From Cyanobium sp. NS01 (GTDB lineage Bacteria; Cyanobacteriota; Cyanobacteriia; PCC-6307; Cyanobiaceae), in assembly GCF_014280235.1 (NCBI RefSeq), contig NZ_CP047940.1, positions 806,001 to 870,000 on the forward strand: 64,000 nucleotides of DNA, given 5' to 3'. Positions 12,475-21,456 of this stretch are shown piece by piece. The first letter of the stretch is position 1; every line of letters begins with the position of its first letter. Both the position numbers and the translations under genes were made by a program. The notes under the pieces are model-generated. The model did no database searches, had not been told where the DNA came from, and was given only the letters and a program-made list of their open reading frames with translations.

Positions 12475-13878
12475 GTCGGGGCCCTGCAGGCTGCCCAGCA
12501 GCACGGCGCGCAGACTCTTCATCAGCACCCCTTTCTTGACGCCGGCGCCCTTGGCGGCCGCCGTGAGCAGTGCCTGAGCCTGATCGGCCTCCAGCATCCC
12601 TTCCGGCAGCAGCCCCTCCAGGGCCGTCAGGCTCTGCCTGGCGCCGGGAACCTCCAGCTGCTGGCTGGCGGCCTCCTGCAGAGGCGGCAGACAGAAAAAG
12701 GGCTCGGCCTGGTCGACGCCGTCCTGCAGCAGGGTGAGGGAGGGGCCGATCAGGGCGCAGAGCTCGCGCTGCCAGTGGGGGTCGGCTTGGGCCTCGGCAG
12801 CCTGGTCGTTCCCTGGCGCTGGCCAGCCCCGCGCCGCCCACAGGGGCAGCAGCTGCTGCCGCAGGCCCTCCGGTCCCTGCTCGTGCAGCACCTGGCCATT
12901 GAGCCAGTTGAGCTTGTCCCAGTCGAAGCGGGCCCCGGCCCGGTTCACCCGCTCGAAGCCGAACACCCGCGCCGCCTCCTCCAGGCTGAAGCGCTCGCCC
13001 ATGCCCTCCGGCGGCGACCAGCCCAGCAGCGTCATGTAGTTGGCCAGGGCCGCCGCCGTGTAGCCCATGGCCTGGAAATCGCTGATCGAGGTCACGCCGT
13101 CGCGCTTCGAGAGCTTCTTGCCGGCCTGGTTGAGGATCAGCGGGGTGTGGGCGAACACGGGGGGCTCCAGGCCCAGGGCCTCGTAGAGGAGCAGCTGTTT
13201 GGCGGTGTTGGCGATGTGGTCTTCGCCGCGGATCACGTGGCTGATCGCCATGGCGGCATCGTCCACCACCACCACCAGGTTGTAGAGGGGGTGGCCGATC
13301 CGATCGGCCGGTGCGCGGCGGGCGATCACCATGTCGCCGCCCAGGTCTGCGCCGGCCCAACGCATGGCACCGCGCACCAGGTCGTTCCAGCCGATGCTGC
13401 GGCCGTCGTCGATGCGGAAGCGGATCACGGGTTCCCGCCCCTCAGCGATGAAGGCCTGCTGCTGCTCGGGGCTGAGCGAGCGGTGGCGGTTGTCGTAGCG
13501 GGGGGCCTGCTTGCTGGCCGCCTGCAGCTCGCGCATGGCGGTGAGTTCGGCCTCGCTGGCGTAGCAGCGGTAGGCATGGCCGGAGTCCAGCAGTTGCTGG
13601 ATGGCCGCCTGGTGGGCTTCCTGCCGCTGGCTCTGGATCACCGGCTCACCGTCCCAGTCCAGGCCCAGCCAGCGCAGGCCCTCAAGGATGTTGGCGGTGA
13701 ATTCGGGACGGCTGCGCTCGCGGTCAGTGTCTTCGATGCGCAGCAGGAAGCGGCCGCCGTGGTGCTGGGCAAACAGCCAGTTGAACACCGCCGTGCGGGC
13801 TGTGCCGATGTGCAGGGTGCCGGTGGGGCTGGGGGCGAGACGAACGCGTACCGCGCCAGCTGAAGTCACCTGCTGCAC
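12406..13878 (-). CDS. gltX: Glutamate--tRNA ligase
   Basis: 490 residues. Class I aminoacyl-tRNA synthetase that charges tRNA-Glu, which also feeds tetrapyrrole synthesis in cyanobacteria. The class I signatures are intact: the HIGH-like [13 protein letters not shown] near residue 22 after RLAPSPTG, and KLSKRDG near 257. The N-terminal Rossmann and C-terminal anticodon-binding domains have the usual length. It reads away from the tRNA-Asp gene 43 bases upstream on the same strand. Confidence 0.96.
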   Translation of the reverse strand: MQQVTSAGAVRVRLAPSPTGTLHIGTARTAVFNWLFAQHHGGRFLLRIEDTDRERSRPEFTANILEGLRWLGLDWDGEPVIQSQRQEAHQAAIQQLLDSGHAYRCYASEAELTAMRELQAASKQAPRYDNRHRSLSPEQQQAFIAEGREPVIRFRIDDGRSIGWNDLVRGAMRWAGADLGGDMVIARRAPADRIGHPLYNLVVVVDDAAMAISHVIRGEDHIANTAKQLLLYEALGLEPPVFAHTPLILNQAGKKLSKRDGVTSISDFQAMGYTAAALANYMTLLGWSPPEGMGERFSLEEAARVFGFERVNRAGARFDWDKLNWLNGQVLHEQGPEGLRQQLLPLWAARGWPAPGNDQAAEAQADPHWQRELCALIGPSLTLLQDGVDQAEPFFCLPPLQEAASQQLEVPGARQSLTALEGLLPEGMLEADQAQALLTAAAKGAGVKKGVLMKSLRAVLLGSLQGPDLVATWLLLHRSGEDRRRIARGL

Positions 13879-13921
13879 TCCATGGGAACCACCGGCCGGA
13901 GCAGGACCAGTGGAGGGGAAA

Positions 13922-13995
13922 CGGGACTGACGGGATTCGAACCCGCAACTTCCGCCGTGACAGGGCGGTGCTCTAACCGGTTGAACTACAGTCCC
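13922..13995 (-). tRNA. tRNA-Asp (GUC)
   Basis: A 74-nt cloverleaf on the minus strand. GGGACTG pairs with CAGTCCC, the anticodon is GTC in CCCTGTCACGG, the T arm is GGGTTCGAATCCC, and the discriminator is G. CCA is not encoded. It lies 43 bases upstream of gltX. Confidence 0.96.
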
Positions 13996-14184
13996 AAACA
14001 GGTCAAGGACCCTGGCGGGCCATCGGGTGATCTGACCCTTGGCGTGGTCGCGGTGGCTGGCTGGGCGGAGAGGACCAAGGTCCCCAGCGCTCAGGCCGGA
14101 TCTCGACCTTGAAAGTATCTGTGATCACTGGCCCCAACGTCAACAGGTGAGGGGACCAGCAGGCTGTGGGCCAGGGCGGCAGGC

Positions 14185-14373
14185 TCAGGGACGAAAGCCT
14201 GCCGGCTCGATCAGGCGCACCTGATTGCCGCGGGCCGTGAATTCGCGGCCCTGATCACTCTGTACAACCACCCGGCCACCGGATTTGACCCGGATCACCC
14301 GGGCCCGAACCCAGCCCAGAGCGGCAGACTCGAGCACCTTGACGACATCACCGGGTTGTAGATCCAACTCCAT
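14185..14373 (-). CDS. Small conserved hypothetical protein, possible SH3-like fold
   Basis: 62 residues beginning MELDLQPGDVVKVLESAALG. Short beta-strand-like blocks (GDVVKVLE, ARVIRVKSGGRVVVQSD, NQVRLIEP) are typical of small barrel domains. A longer in-frame ORF to 14439 would run into the tRNA-Trp gene, so the ATG at 14373 is preferred. It is read in the same direction as tRNA-Trp and rplS and may be on one transcript with them. Function unknown. Confidence 0.65.
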   Translation of the reverse strand: MELDLQPGDVVKVLESAALGWVRARVIRVKSGGRVVVQSDQGREFTARGNQVRLIEPAGFRP

Positions 14374-14409
14374 GTCCGGAACCAGGAAACAGCAGGTGGG
14401 GACATCGAA

Positions 14410-14482
14410 CGCGCCGTGGAGGACTTGAACCCCCGACATCAGGTTTTGGAGACCTGCGTTCTACCAACTGAACTAACGGCGC
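14410..14482 (-). tRNA. tRNA-Trp (CCA)
   Basis: A 73-nt cloverleaf on the minus strand. GCGCCGT pairs with ACGGCGC, anticodon CCA lies in TCTCCAAAA, the T arm is GGGGTTCAAGTCC, and the discriminator is G. It lies 62 bases after rplS and 36 bases before the small gene at 14373. Confidence 0.96.
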
Positions 14483-14544
14483 AGGGCCGATGTCCCCAGT
14501 GAGACATTGACGAAACCGACCGGAACCTCCTTGCGGAGAATCCT

Positions 14545-15033
14545 TCAGCGGTCGAAGCGTTGCTTGACCCTGGTGGCTTTCCCCACCCGATCGCGCAGGT
14601 AGAACAGCTTCGCCCGGCGCACCTTACCGCGTCGCTCCACGCTCACGGAAGCCACCTGGGGGCTGTGCAGGAGGAAGATCCGCTCCACGCCCACGCCCTG
14701 GAAGATCCGCCGCACCGTGATCGTGGCGTGCAGGCCGCCGTGACGCTTGGCGATCACGACGCCCTCGTAGGGCTGAACCCGCTCCTTGTTTCCTTCACGG
14801 ATGCGCACGCCCACCTTGACGGTGTCGCCCACGTAGATCTCAGGCAGGTCGCTCTTGAGCTGCTCGTTCTCGAAGGCCTGCATCAGCGCGTAGGCGCTGA
14901 GCTTGCCCGTGGTGACCTGGGCGGCAGCCCCGGCTGTTGCCTCTGGCGTCACCGTGGCCTCTGCTGTCACGGTCTCTGCCTCCTCACTGGTGTCGTCCTG
15001 GATCTGCTGGTCCTGGGTGTCCTCAACCGCCAT
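14545..15033 (-). CDS. rplS: 50S ribosomal protein L19 with acidic N-terminal extension
   Basis: 162 residues. The core from about residue 47 is L19: [37 protein letters not shown], the [14 protein letters not shown] loop and the basic C-terminus [10 protein letters not shown]19 sits at the 30S-50S interface. The first ~45 residues ([20 protein letters not shown], then Ala/Thr-rich) are an acidic extension not found in the ~115-residue bacterial standard. The start at 15033 has a GGAG eight bases upstream, which supports it. tRNA-Trp follows on the same strand. Confidence 0.95.
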   Translation of the reverse strand: MAVEDTQDQQIQDDTSEEAETVTAEATVTPEATAGAAAQVTTGKLSAYALMQAFENEQLKSDLPEIYVGDTVKVGVRIREGNKERVQPYEGVVIAKRHGGLHATITVRRIFQGVGVERIFLLHSPQVASVSVERRGKVRRAKLFYLRDRVGKATRVKQRFDR

Positions 15034-15080
15034 CTCAACTCCGCGTCGCCTGGCCAAACCACCAGTGTACGGGCTGGGGG

Positions 15081-15446
15081 TCACCCTCCCGTGCGATTCA
15101 GCTGACGCTGCAGCCGCTGCACGGCCATGGCGCCACCGCTGAGCAGCATCCACAGCAGCCCCAGACCGTTGAAGAGCACATAGATGGTCTCGCCGTTGGG
15201 TCCGAACCACTGCTTCAACCACTCGCCCTCGTGCAACAGCATCAGCACGTGGGCCTGGTCGCGGCCCAGGCCGGCCCAGTCGCGCAGCAGCCGGTAGGAC
15301 ACCCCTGTGGACACCGTGAGCAGCAGGGGCAGCAGCACCAGCGGCGCCACGGCGGCATGGGCCTGGCGCAGGCGCGGCAGCAGCGCCGCGGAGGGCCTGG
15401 GCTGGGACGGCTTCGCCTGGGAGGGTTCCGCCTGGGACGGTTTCAC
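15081..15446 (-). CDS. Small PepSY-like membrane protein
   Basis: About 121 residues from a GTG at 15446. Two hydrophobic helices ([19 protein letters not shown] and [20 protein letters not shown]) flank a short extracytoplasmic segment with [15 protein letters not shown], an arrangement I associate with small cyanobacterial PepSY-associated membrane proteins. The N-terminus contains three 15-bp repeats (15400-15444) giving a (K/E)PSQA five-residue repeat. Start choice is uncertain because the frame stays open upstream. It lies 47 bases upstream of rplS on the same strand. Confidence 0.6.
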   Translation of the reverse strand: MKPSQAEPSQAKPSQPRPSAALLPRLRQAHAAVAPLVLLPLLLTVSTGVSYRLLRDWAGLGRDQAHVLMLLHEGEWLKQWFGPNGETIYVLFNGLGLLWMLLSGGAMAVQRLQRQLNRTGG

Positions 15447-15611
15447 GCTGAGCCGGTGCGGAGGGCGCTTGGGGGCTGGCAGGGCGGCGGACCGAAGGCC
15501 TGCCGGCAACGGACCCCATGATGGGACCGCTGCCGTAGATGGGGCCGGATCTCCATGGAGGCCCGGGCCCGCCAGAATCAGCGGTAACCGTGCCCGTCCC
15601 CGCCGATCCGA

Positions 15612-16469
15612 ATGAACCTGTTTGCCGATCTGCTGGCCAGCACCCGCGCCACCACCGCCCCCTCGCCCCTGGTGCAGGCCGGGCCACGCATCCAGAAGAG
15701 CCGCCGTGGCGTGGAGGTGAAATCGGCGCGGGAAATCGCCACCATGCGAAAGGCCAGCCGCATCGTGGCCACCGTGCTGCGCGAGATCATGGCGATGGCT
15801 GCTCCCGGCATGACCACCGCTGATCTCGATGCCCATGCCGAGAGCCGCATCAGGGCCATGGGCGCCGTGCCCAGCTTCAAGGGCTACCACGGCTTTCCAG
15901 CCAGCATCTGCGCCTCGATCAACAACGAGGTGGTGCACGGCATCCCCAGCGCCAGACGGGTGATCAAGGCGGGCGACCTGCTCAAGGTGGACACGGGCGC
16001 CTACTTCGAGGGCTACCACGGGGACAGCTGCGTGACGCTCTGCGTGGGCGAGGAGACGCCTGAACCGGCCCGGCGCCTCGCCCGGGTGGCCCAGGAAGCG
16101 CTGATGCAGGGCCTCGCCCACATCAAGGCCGGCAACACCCTGCTGGATATCGCCGGCGCCGTGCAGGACCACGTGGAGGCCCATGGCTACGCGGTGGTGG
16201 AGGACTACACCGGCCACGGCGTGGGGCGCAACCTGCACGAGGAGCCCTCGGTGTTCAACTACCGCACCCGCGATCTGCCCAACATGACCCTGCGGGCCGG
16301 CATGACCCTGGCGGTGGAGCCGATCCTGAATGCCGGCAGCAAGGCCTGCCGCACCCTCAAGGACCGCTGGACCGTGGTGACCGTGGACGGCAGCCTCTCG
16401 GCCCAGTGGGAGCACACGATCGTGGTGAGCTCCGATGGCTGCGAGATCCTCACCGACCGCGACTTCTGA
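15612..16469 (+). CDS. map: Methionine aminopeptidase, type I
   Basis: 285 residues. Removes the initiator Met from nascent proteins. The pita-bread fold with its five metal ligands is visible: [14 protein letters not shown] (two Asp), [12 protein letters not shown] (His), then a Glu in AVEPIL and a Glu in WEHTIVV. A ~35-residue N-terminal extension precedes the core, which starts at [15 protein letters not shown]; the extension has no zinc-finger cysteines. It is divergent from the PepSY-like gene and converges with the SDR gene at 16473. Confidence 0.95.
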   Translation: MNLFADLLASTRATTAPSPLVQAGPRIQKSRRGVEVKSAREIATMRKASRIVATVLREIMAMAAPGMTTADLDAHAESRIRAMGAVPSFKGYHGFPASICASINNEVVHGIPSARRVIKAGDLLKVDTGAYFEGYHGDSCVTLCVGEETPEPARRLARVAQEALMQGLAHIKAGNTLLDIAGAVQDHVEAHGYAVVEDYTGHGVGRNLHEEPSVFNYRTRDLPNMTLRAGMTLAVEPILNAGSKACRTLKDRWTVVTVDGSLSAQWEHTIVVSSDGCEILTDRDF

Positions 16470-16472
16470 GCC

Positions 16473-17225
16473 TCAGGGACTGGCCTGAGGACGGCTGAAG
16501 GCCCGGAAGTAGAGCCAGCGGCCCAGGGCCGAGAGCGGCATTGTCACGTAGGTGAGGGGGTTGGGGGTCACGATGATCAGTCCCCAGTTCAGTTCGGCCT
16601 GGCGCAGCACCAGGGCCGCCACCAGATCGGGCGGCATCACGCCGATCGGGTTGAGGTCGGAGCGGAAGGGCCCCAGCACCAGGCGCCGCAGCCGCAGCTT
16701 GTCGCCCAGTTCCAGCGAGCGCAGGCTCAACAGCTGGCCCATCAGGCGTTTGCTGATCTCATAGAGCGGGCTCAGGGCCGGCTGCACTTCGGCCTCCGAG
16801 GTGTTGACCCACACCTCCGGGCGTGGTCGCTCCCTGCTGGCTCCCCCCCGCCCGCGCTCGGCCGTCGCTGTGGCAAACAGCTCCAGCAGGCGCCAGCTGC
16901 TCAGGGCGTTCACCTCCAGGGAGCTGGCCACCGCCTGCTCGGAGCGGCAGCCATGCACGTTGATGCCGTGGTTGAGCACCAGCACGTCCACCTCCTGAAG
17001 CAACGGGCCCAGCTTCTGCTCCTCGCCCACCTGCCAGAGCACCTGCTGGAGCGGGATCGGCCGGCCGGCGCTGTCGCGCAGGTCGAGGCGGGCCGGCCCC
17101 GAGCTGAGGGCGATCAGGCGGGCGCCGCGGCGGTGCCACTGGCGCAGCAGCGCCTGGCCCAGGGATCCACTCGCCCCGGTGATCGCCACCGTGGGGGGCT
17201 GGGAGCGCGGAGCTGAAGGGGCCAT
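16473..17225 (-). CDS. SDR family NAD(P)-dependent oxidoreductase
   Basis: About 250 residues. A short-chain dehydrogenase/reductase Rossmann protein with the cofactor motif TVAITGASGSLGQALL near residue 12, the NHGIN segment (NAG equivalent) and the catalytic YEISK (YxxxK). The C-terminal ~60 residues are more hydrophobic and could contact a membrane. TTG and ATG are adjacent at the start; I use the ATG at 17225. The substrate cannot be told; close relatives in cyanobacteria are only generally annotated. Confidence 0.8.
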   Translation of the reverse strand: MAPSAPRSQPPTVAITGASGSLGQALLRQWHRRGARLIALSSGPARLDLRDSAGRPIPLQQVLWQVGEEQKLGPLLQEVDVLVLNHGINVHGCRSEQAVASSLEVNALSSWRLLELFATATAERGRGGASRERPRPEVWVNTSEAEVQPALSPLYEISKRLMGQLLSLRSLELGDKLRLRRLVLGPFRSDLNPIGVMPPDLVAALVLRQAELNWGLIIVTPNPLTYVTMPLSALGRWLYFRAFSRPQASP

Positions 17226-17317
17226 CAAGGCACGACCACGGGAATGCAGAACTCTGCAGGCGAGCTCCTGGACAGCCCTAGATTGACGAAACCGGCAGCC
17301 CTCGGCGAGGTTGATCT

Positions 17318-18415
17318 ATGGCCCCCACCTTGCTGATCGGCTCCTGTGAACCGTTCAGTGGCAAGTCGGCCGTGGTGCTCGGTCTGGCTCGGCGCCTGCG
17401 CCGCCAGGGTCTGGCGGTTCACTTCGGCAAGCCCCTGGCCACCACTCTTGATGGCGAGGAGCTTCCCCCAGCCGGCGAACCGCTGCTGGATGCGGATGTG
17501 CGCTTTGTGGGGGCCACGCTCGGGCTGGAGTCGCAGCAGCTGATTCCCTCCCTCGATGCCCTGGAGCCCGCCGTGGCCCGCCAGCGGCTGTTGGCCGCGG
17601 ATCTGGATCCCGGCGTGGGCTTTGCCCAGCTCAGGCAGAGGTTGGCGCAGGACTTTGACGGTGTGGCCCTGCTGGAGGCCGCCGGCACCCTGCATGAAGG
17701 CCTGCTCTACGGGCTCAGCCTGCCCCAGCTGGCCCGGGGGCTGGACGCCCCGGTGCTGCTGGTGCAGCCCTGGACCGACAGCCGCAGCGTGGATTCTCTG
17801 CTTGAGGCCAAGGCCCGCCTTGGCGATCAGCTGCTCGGTGTGGCGCTCAATGCCGTGGACCCCGCCATGGTGCCCCAGCTCGGCCAGGACATCGTGCCCG
17901 CCCTCGAGCAGCTCGGCCTGCCGGTGCTGGCGGTGATGCCCCGCAGTCCGTTGCTGCGCAGCGTCACCGTGGAGGAGCTGGCCCGCCGTCTCGGCGCTCA
18001 GGTGCTCTGTTGCCGTGACCGCCTCGATCTGCTGGTGGAGACCCTTTCGATCGGGGCCATGAACGTGAATTCGGCGATGGAGTTCTTCCGCCGCCGCCGC
18101 AACATGGCCGTGGTGACCGGCGCCGACCGCACCGACATCCAGCTGGCTGCACTGGAGGCCTCCACCCAGTGCCTGATCCTCACCGGGGCGGGCGACCCGC
18201 TGCCCCAGCTGCTGACCCGCGCCGAGGAGCTGGATGTGCCCCTCCTCAAGGTGGACCACGACACCCTCACCACGGTGGAAGTGATCGAGCGGGCCTTTGG
18301 CCACGTGCGGCTGCATGAGGCGGTCAAGGCCACCTATGCGGTGCGCCTGGTGGAGGAACACTTCGATTTCGAGCGTCTTTTCACTCGCCTACGCTTGCCC
18401 GCAATGGCGCAATAA
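17318..18415 (+). CDS. DRTGG-domain, BioD-like P-loop protein (phosphotransacetylase-family)
   Basis: 365 residues. The N-terminal half is a BioD-like P-loop domain (LIGSCEPFSGKSAVVLGLAR at the start, PVLLVQPW later). The C-terminal half is a DRTGG domain (MNVNSAMEFFRRRRNMAVVTG, DIQLAALEAST, CLILTGAG), the architecture seen N-terminally in some phosphotransacetylases but here without the Pta catalytic domain. A regulatory or nucleotide-binding role is plausible; the actual function is unknown. The gene is followed 36 bases later by the DprA/LOG-like gene on the same strand. Confidence 0.75.
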   Translation: MAPTLLIGSCEPFSGKSAVVLGLARRLRRQGLAVHFGKPLATTLDGEELPPAGEPLLDADVRFVGATLGLESQQLIPSLDALEPAVARQRLLAADLDPGVGFAQLRQRLAQDFDGVALLEAAGTLHEGLLYGLSLPQLARGLDAPVLLVQPWTDSRSVDSLLEAKARLGDQLLGVALNAVDPAMVPQLGQDIVPALEQLGLPVLAVMPRSPLLRSVTVEELARRLGAQVLCCRDRLDLLVETLSIGAMNVNSAMEFFRRRRNMAVVTGADRTDIQLAALEASTQCLILTGAGDPLPQLLTRAEELDVPLLKVDHDTLTTVEVIERAFGHVRLHEAVKATYAVRLVEEHFDFERLFTRLRLPAMAQ

Positions 18416-18451
18416 CGCTGCTAGTTTCATGGCGCAGCCTGCGATCTTGCG

Positions 18452-18964
18452 GTGACCCGATCCCTGGATCTTCCCTCCATCGAACGGATCGACACCCTGG
18501 CTCAGGAGCTCGCCATGCTCCAGGACACCAGCAAGCGCAGGATCGCCATCCTGGGCAGCCGCCATGTGCCGGTGGTGTCGATCCACCTGGTGGAGGTGAT
18601 GGCGCGCTCCCTTGCCCAGGAGGGCCACAATCTGATCACCTCGGGGGCCCAGGGTGTGAACGCCGCGGTGATTCGCAGCGTTCTGGAGATCGATCCCTCC
18701 CGTCTCACCGTGCTGCTGCCCCAGAGCCTGGATCGCCAGCCCAGTGAGTCACGCGATCAGCTCGAACGGGTGCTGCATCTGATCGAGAAGCCCGAGCACG
18801 ACGAGCTGCCCCTGCCGATGGCCAGCAGCCTCTGCAATCAGGACATCATCACCCGCTGTGACCAGCTGATCTGCTACGCCTTCCATGACAGTGAAACGCT
18901 GTTGGCCAGCGTGCGGGTGGCCGAAGACATGGGCAAGGTGGTGAGCCTGCTCTATTTCGACTGA
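18452..18964 (+). CDS. DprA/LOG-like Rossmann protein
   Basis: 170 residues from a GTG start. The core (RRIAILGSRHVPVVSIHLVE, LITSGAQGVNAAVIR, LTVLLPQSLDRQP, DQLICYAFHDSETL) matches the Rossmann fold of the DprA/SMF and LOG superfamily. It is much shorter than DprA and lacks the C-terminal winged helix, so it is probably the cyanobacterial protein annotated as a DNA recombination mediator-like protein. Its role in recombination is unproven. A 7-bp hairpin (18967-18973 with 18982-18988) follows the stop and may end transcription between it and the convergent MAPEG gene. Confidence 0.7.
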   Translation: MTRSLDLPSIERIDTLAQELAMLQDTSKRRIAILGSRHVPVVSIHLVEVMARSLAQEGHNLITSGAQGVNAAVIRSVLEIDPSRLTVLLPQSLDRQPSESRDQLERVLHLIEKPEHDELPLPMASSLCNQDIITRCDQLICYAFHDSETLLASVRVAEDMGKVVSLLYFD

Positions 18965-18984
18965 TCCTGATGCGTTGACCAGCA

Positions 18985-19416
18985 TCAGCCGGCGAGGGCG
19001 AGCACAGCCCTGAGCCCGGCCACGTAGAGGATGCCGCTGCAGAGCACTCCGGAGGCCCAGCACAGCCCCCGCACGGGCGCCAGATTGCCGATGTAGGCCC
19101 CCAGGTAGGCCAGCCGCAGGGCCGGATGCAGCCAGGCCGCCGCCACCACCGCCGGCCCTGCGGCCCCCGCCACCAGGCAGAGCAGCACGGCGGGAGCATG
19201 CAGTGTGAAGGCCTCGAAACTGTTCTGATGCGCCCAGCTGGCGCGCTTGCCCCAGGCCGGCAGCCGCTCGAACATGGCCCGTGGCGCCTGCAGGTCGTCC
19301 AGGCTGAAGTCGGCCTGGGAGCGGGCTGCCCCCAGGGGCACCGTGCTCAGCAGCACCACGGCCCCAGCCAGCGCCAGGGACCAGGCCAGGGGAACAGCGG
19401 CGATGGTGACGCTCAT
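18985..19416 (-). CDS. MAPEG family membrane protein
   Basis: 143 residues with four hydrophobic helices. MAPEG proteins are membrane glutathione-dependent or eicosanoid-type enzymes in other organisms; bacterial members are mostly uncharacterised. Visible family-like features are the polar segment after helix 1 (RAMFERLPAWGKRASWAHQN), then FEAFTLHAPAVLL and HPALRLAYLGAYI. There is no signal peptide. Catalytic activity cannot be claimed from the sequence. Confidence 0.75.
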   Translation of the reverse strand: MSVTIAAVPLAWSLALAGAVVLLSTVPLGAARSQADFSLDDLQAPRAMFERLPAWGKRASWAHQNSFEAFTLHAPAVLLCLVAGAAGPAVVAAAWLHPALRLAYLGAYIGNLAPVRGLCWASGVLCSGILYVAGLRAVLALAG

Positions 19417-19496
19417 GGTGGCCCGGGATCGCGTGGTGGTTGCGCCAGCATGATCGCAGCCGCCTCGGCCAGGATCAGGCGGCGCTCCGGCACGCC

Positions 19497-20474
19497 ATGA
19501 CCTCCTCCGCTTCCGCTGCCTCGCCTGCGTCAGCGGCGGTTCCGCCCAACTGGATCGACAACCGCCATCCCCTCGGGCGCCTGATCGCCCTGCTGCTGGC
19601 CGTGGAGCCCCTGCGGCGATTGATGTTCCTGCAGGCGCGCCGGCTGATCATCCGCACTGCCGAAGGCCGCGGCATCGCCTGGCGAGCCCGCCGACAGGTG
19701 CTGCAGCAGCAGGCTCAGCCCCTGCTGGCGGCGAGCCGCAACCCCCACACCGGCACCCCCACCTACTACCGGGCCCGCTTTCACGCCTATCAGCAGGGCA
19801 ACCTCTGCTGGCAGGCGGCCTGTGAAGCCGAGCAGGCTACCGATGCCATGGCCCTGCGGGTCTGGCCGGATGAAGCCCTCACGCCGTCCCAGGCCCAACA
19901 GCGTCTGCGGCAGGCGATCTTCGCGGCGATCGAACCCAGCCTCCAGGGCCGCCCGCTGCGGGACGCCCTTGACCTGGGCTGCTCGGTGGGGGTGGGAACC
20001 CTCGCCCTCAAGCACTGGCTGGAGCAGCGCCAGCAGGCGGCGGTGAACGTGCAGGGGCTCGATCTCTCGCCCGAGATGCTGGCCGTGGCCAGGGTGCGCG
20101 ATGCCGGCCAGGAGATTCACACCTGGCACCATGCGGCGGCCGAGGCCACCGGCCTGCCGGACGCCTGCATGGATCTGATCACCCTGCAGTTCGTGTGCCA
20201 TGAACTGCCTGCCGCCGCCACCAGGGCCGTACTGGCTGAGGCCTTCCGGTTGCTGCGGCCGTCGGGGGTGATCGCCCTGGTCGACCAGGACCCTGGCTCG
20301 GCGGTGATCCGCCGCCTGCCCGCCCCGATCGCCACCCTGCTCAAGAGCACCGAGCCCTACCTGGAGGACTACTTCCGCCTCGATCTGCCGGCCGCCCTGG
20401 CCGAGGCTGGCTTCCAGGCGGTGCGGGGGGAGGCCTGCGACCCGAGGCACCGGGTGCTGGTGGCCGTGCGCTGA
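19497..20474 (+). CDS. Class I SAM-dependent methyltransferase
   Basis: 325 residues. SAM-binding motif I DLGCSVGVGTLALKH near residue 160, followed by GLDLSPEMLAVAR and DLITLQFVCHELP, all normal for class I Rossmann methyltransferases. The N-terminal ~130 residues, with helices and an aromatic segment (TGTPTYYRARFHAYQQGNLC), are an extra domain common in a cyanobacterial subfamily. The substrate is unknown. The start ATG at 19497 is preferred over the upstream frame because the earlier 19 residues are Arg/Gln/His-rich and lie in the gap between divergent genes. Confidence 0.8.
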   Translation: MTSSASAASPASAAVPPNWIDNRHPLGRLIALLLAVEPLRRLMFLQARRLIIRTAEGRGIAWRARRQVLQQQAQPLLAASRNPHTGTPTYYRARFHAYQQGNLCWQAACEAEQATDAMALRVWPDEALTPSQAQQRLRQAIFAAIEPSLQGRPLRDALDLGCSVGVGTLALKHWLEQRQQAAVNVQGLDLSPEMLAVARVRDAGQEIHTWHHAAAEATGLPDACMDLITLQFVCHELPAAATRAVLAEAFRLLRPSGVIALVDQDPGSAVIRRLPAPIATLLKSTEPYLEDYFRLDLPAALAEAGFQAVRGEACDPRHRVLVAVR

Positions 20475-20526
20475 GCGCCAGGGCCGTTTTCTACGCTGAG
20501 ACCAGCACCCCGCGCTTCCCCTGTCC

Positions 20527-21018
20527 ATGGCTGACACCTATTCCTTCGATGTGGTCTCGGATTTCGACCGCCAGGAACTGGTGAACACCCTCGACCAGGT
20601 GCGCCGGGATGTGGGCCAGCGCTACGACCTCAAGGACTCGGCCACCGAGATCGCCCTGGAGGAGACCAGCCTCACCATCACCACCGCCACGGACATGACC
20701 CTGCAGGCGGTGGAGGACGTGCTGCGCCAGAAGGCCACCAAGCGCAACCTCTCGCTCAAGATCTTCGACTTCCAGACCGCCGAGGCCGTGGGCGGCAACC
20801 GGGTGAAGCAGGAGGTGAAGCTGCGCAAGGGCCTCAGCAAGGAGCTGGCCAAGGAGCTCAGCAAGGTGGTGCGCGACAACCTCAAGAAGGTGTCCGTGGC
20901 GATCCAGGGCGAGAGCCTGCGGATCACCGCCAAGAGCAAGGACGATCTCCAGGCGGCGATCCAGCTGCTCAGGGACCAGGAGGTGGAGGTGCCGCTGCAG
21001 TTCGAGAACTACCGTTGA
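20527..21018 (+). CDS. YajQ family nucleotide-binding protein
   Basis: 163 residues, full length for the family. Hallmarks are the N-terminus SFDVVSDFDRQELVNTLDQ, the RYDLKDS motif, LSLKIFDFQ, and the C-terminal LRDQEVEVPLQFENYR. YajQ proteins have two ferredoxin-like domains and bind nucleotides, in some bacteria cyclic di-GMP. It follows the methyltransferase by 52 bases. Confidence 0.93.
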   Translation: MADTYSFDVVSDFDRQELVNTLDQVRRDVGQRYDLKDSATEIALEETSLTITTATDMTLQAVEDVLRQKATKRNLSLKIFDFQTAEAVGGNRVKQEVKLRKGLSKELAKELSKVVRDNLKKVSVAIQGESLRITAKSKDDLQAAIQLLRDQEVEVPLQFENYR

Positions 21019-21228
21019 CCCAAGCATCTGGCAAGCCCCCTAGGCGGCGTTGGCTTGTGCCCAGGCTTGTGCCCACCGTTGGCTTGGATCGCGTCTTGTC
21101 TTGCCATCTAGCAGGAGCGATGTCAAGGCTGCATTCCATCCGGGATCCTGATCCAGTTGATCGACTGTCCGACCTCGACAACTCAGTGGCTTTCGTTACC
21201 TTGTAGGTTCAAGACCTGTTGCTTTTCG
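21019..21228. other. Intergenic stretch with a 12-bp tandem repeat
   Basis: No gene is seen. GGCTTGTGCCCA is tandemly duplicated at 21052-21063 and 21064-21075, with a partial third copy (GGCTTGG) near 21081. This marks the beginning of a less GC-rich, loosely packed kilobase. Confidence 0.6.
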
Positions 21229-21366
21229 ATGTCTGATAGGAAGCTCCGCGGACTTCCAGCCTGGATGGGGAAGCGTGAGAACAGTCGGGGTGTTCTCCGG
21301 CTCGCAGGAGGCTCTGGTTGGGCCGGCAAATCTGTGGTCGATCCGACGGCGATTTCTAAGAGTTGA
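21229..21366 (+). pseudogene. Short ORF, truncated paralogue of the next gene
   Basis: 45 residues beginning MSDRKLRGLPAWMGKRENSR. It aligns with the first ~42 residues of the gene at 21457: LPAWM/VPSWV, then N-R-(K)-GVLRL/F, G-(S)-W-(x)-GK/GQ, VV. It then stops while the downstream gene continues for 125 more residues. It is therefore probably a truncated duplicate, though a real short protein cannot be excluded. No clear ribosome binding site. Confidence 0.5.
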
Positions 21367-21456
21367 TCTCTAGGTCTTGGCATGCCCTTGGTCCCTGGAA
21401 GGGCGTCCTAAGTATCCTTCAACACTTTAGCCACAACTTTTCTGACTTTCTAAACA

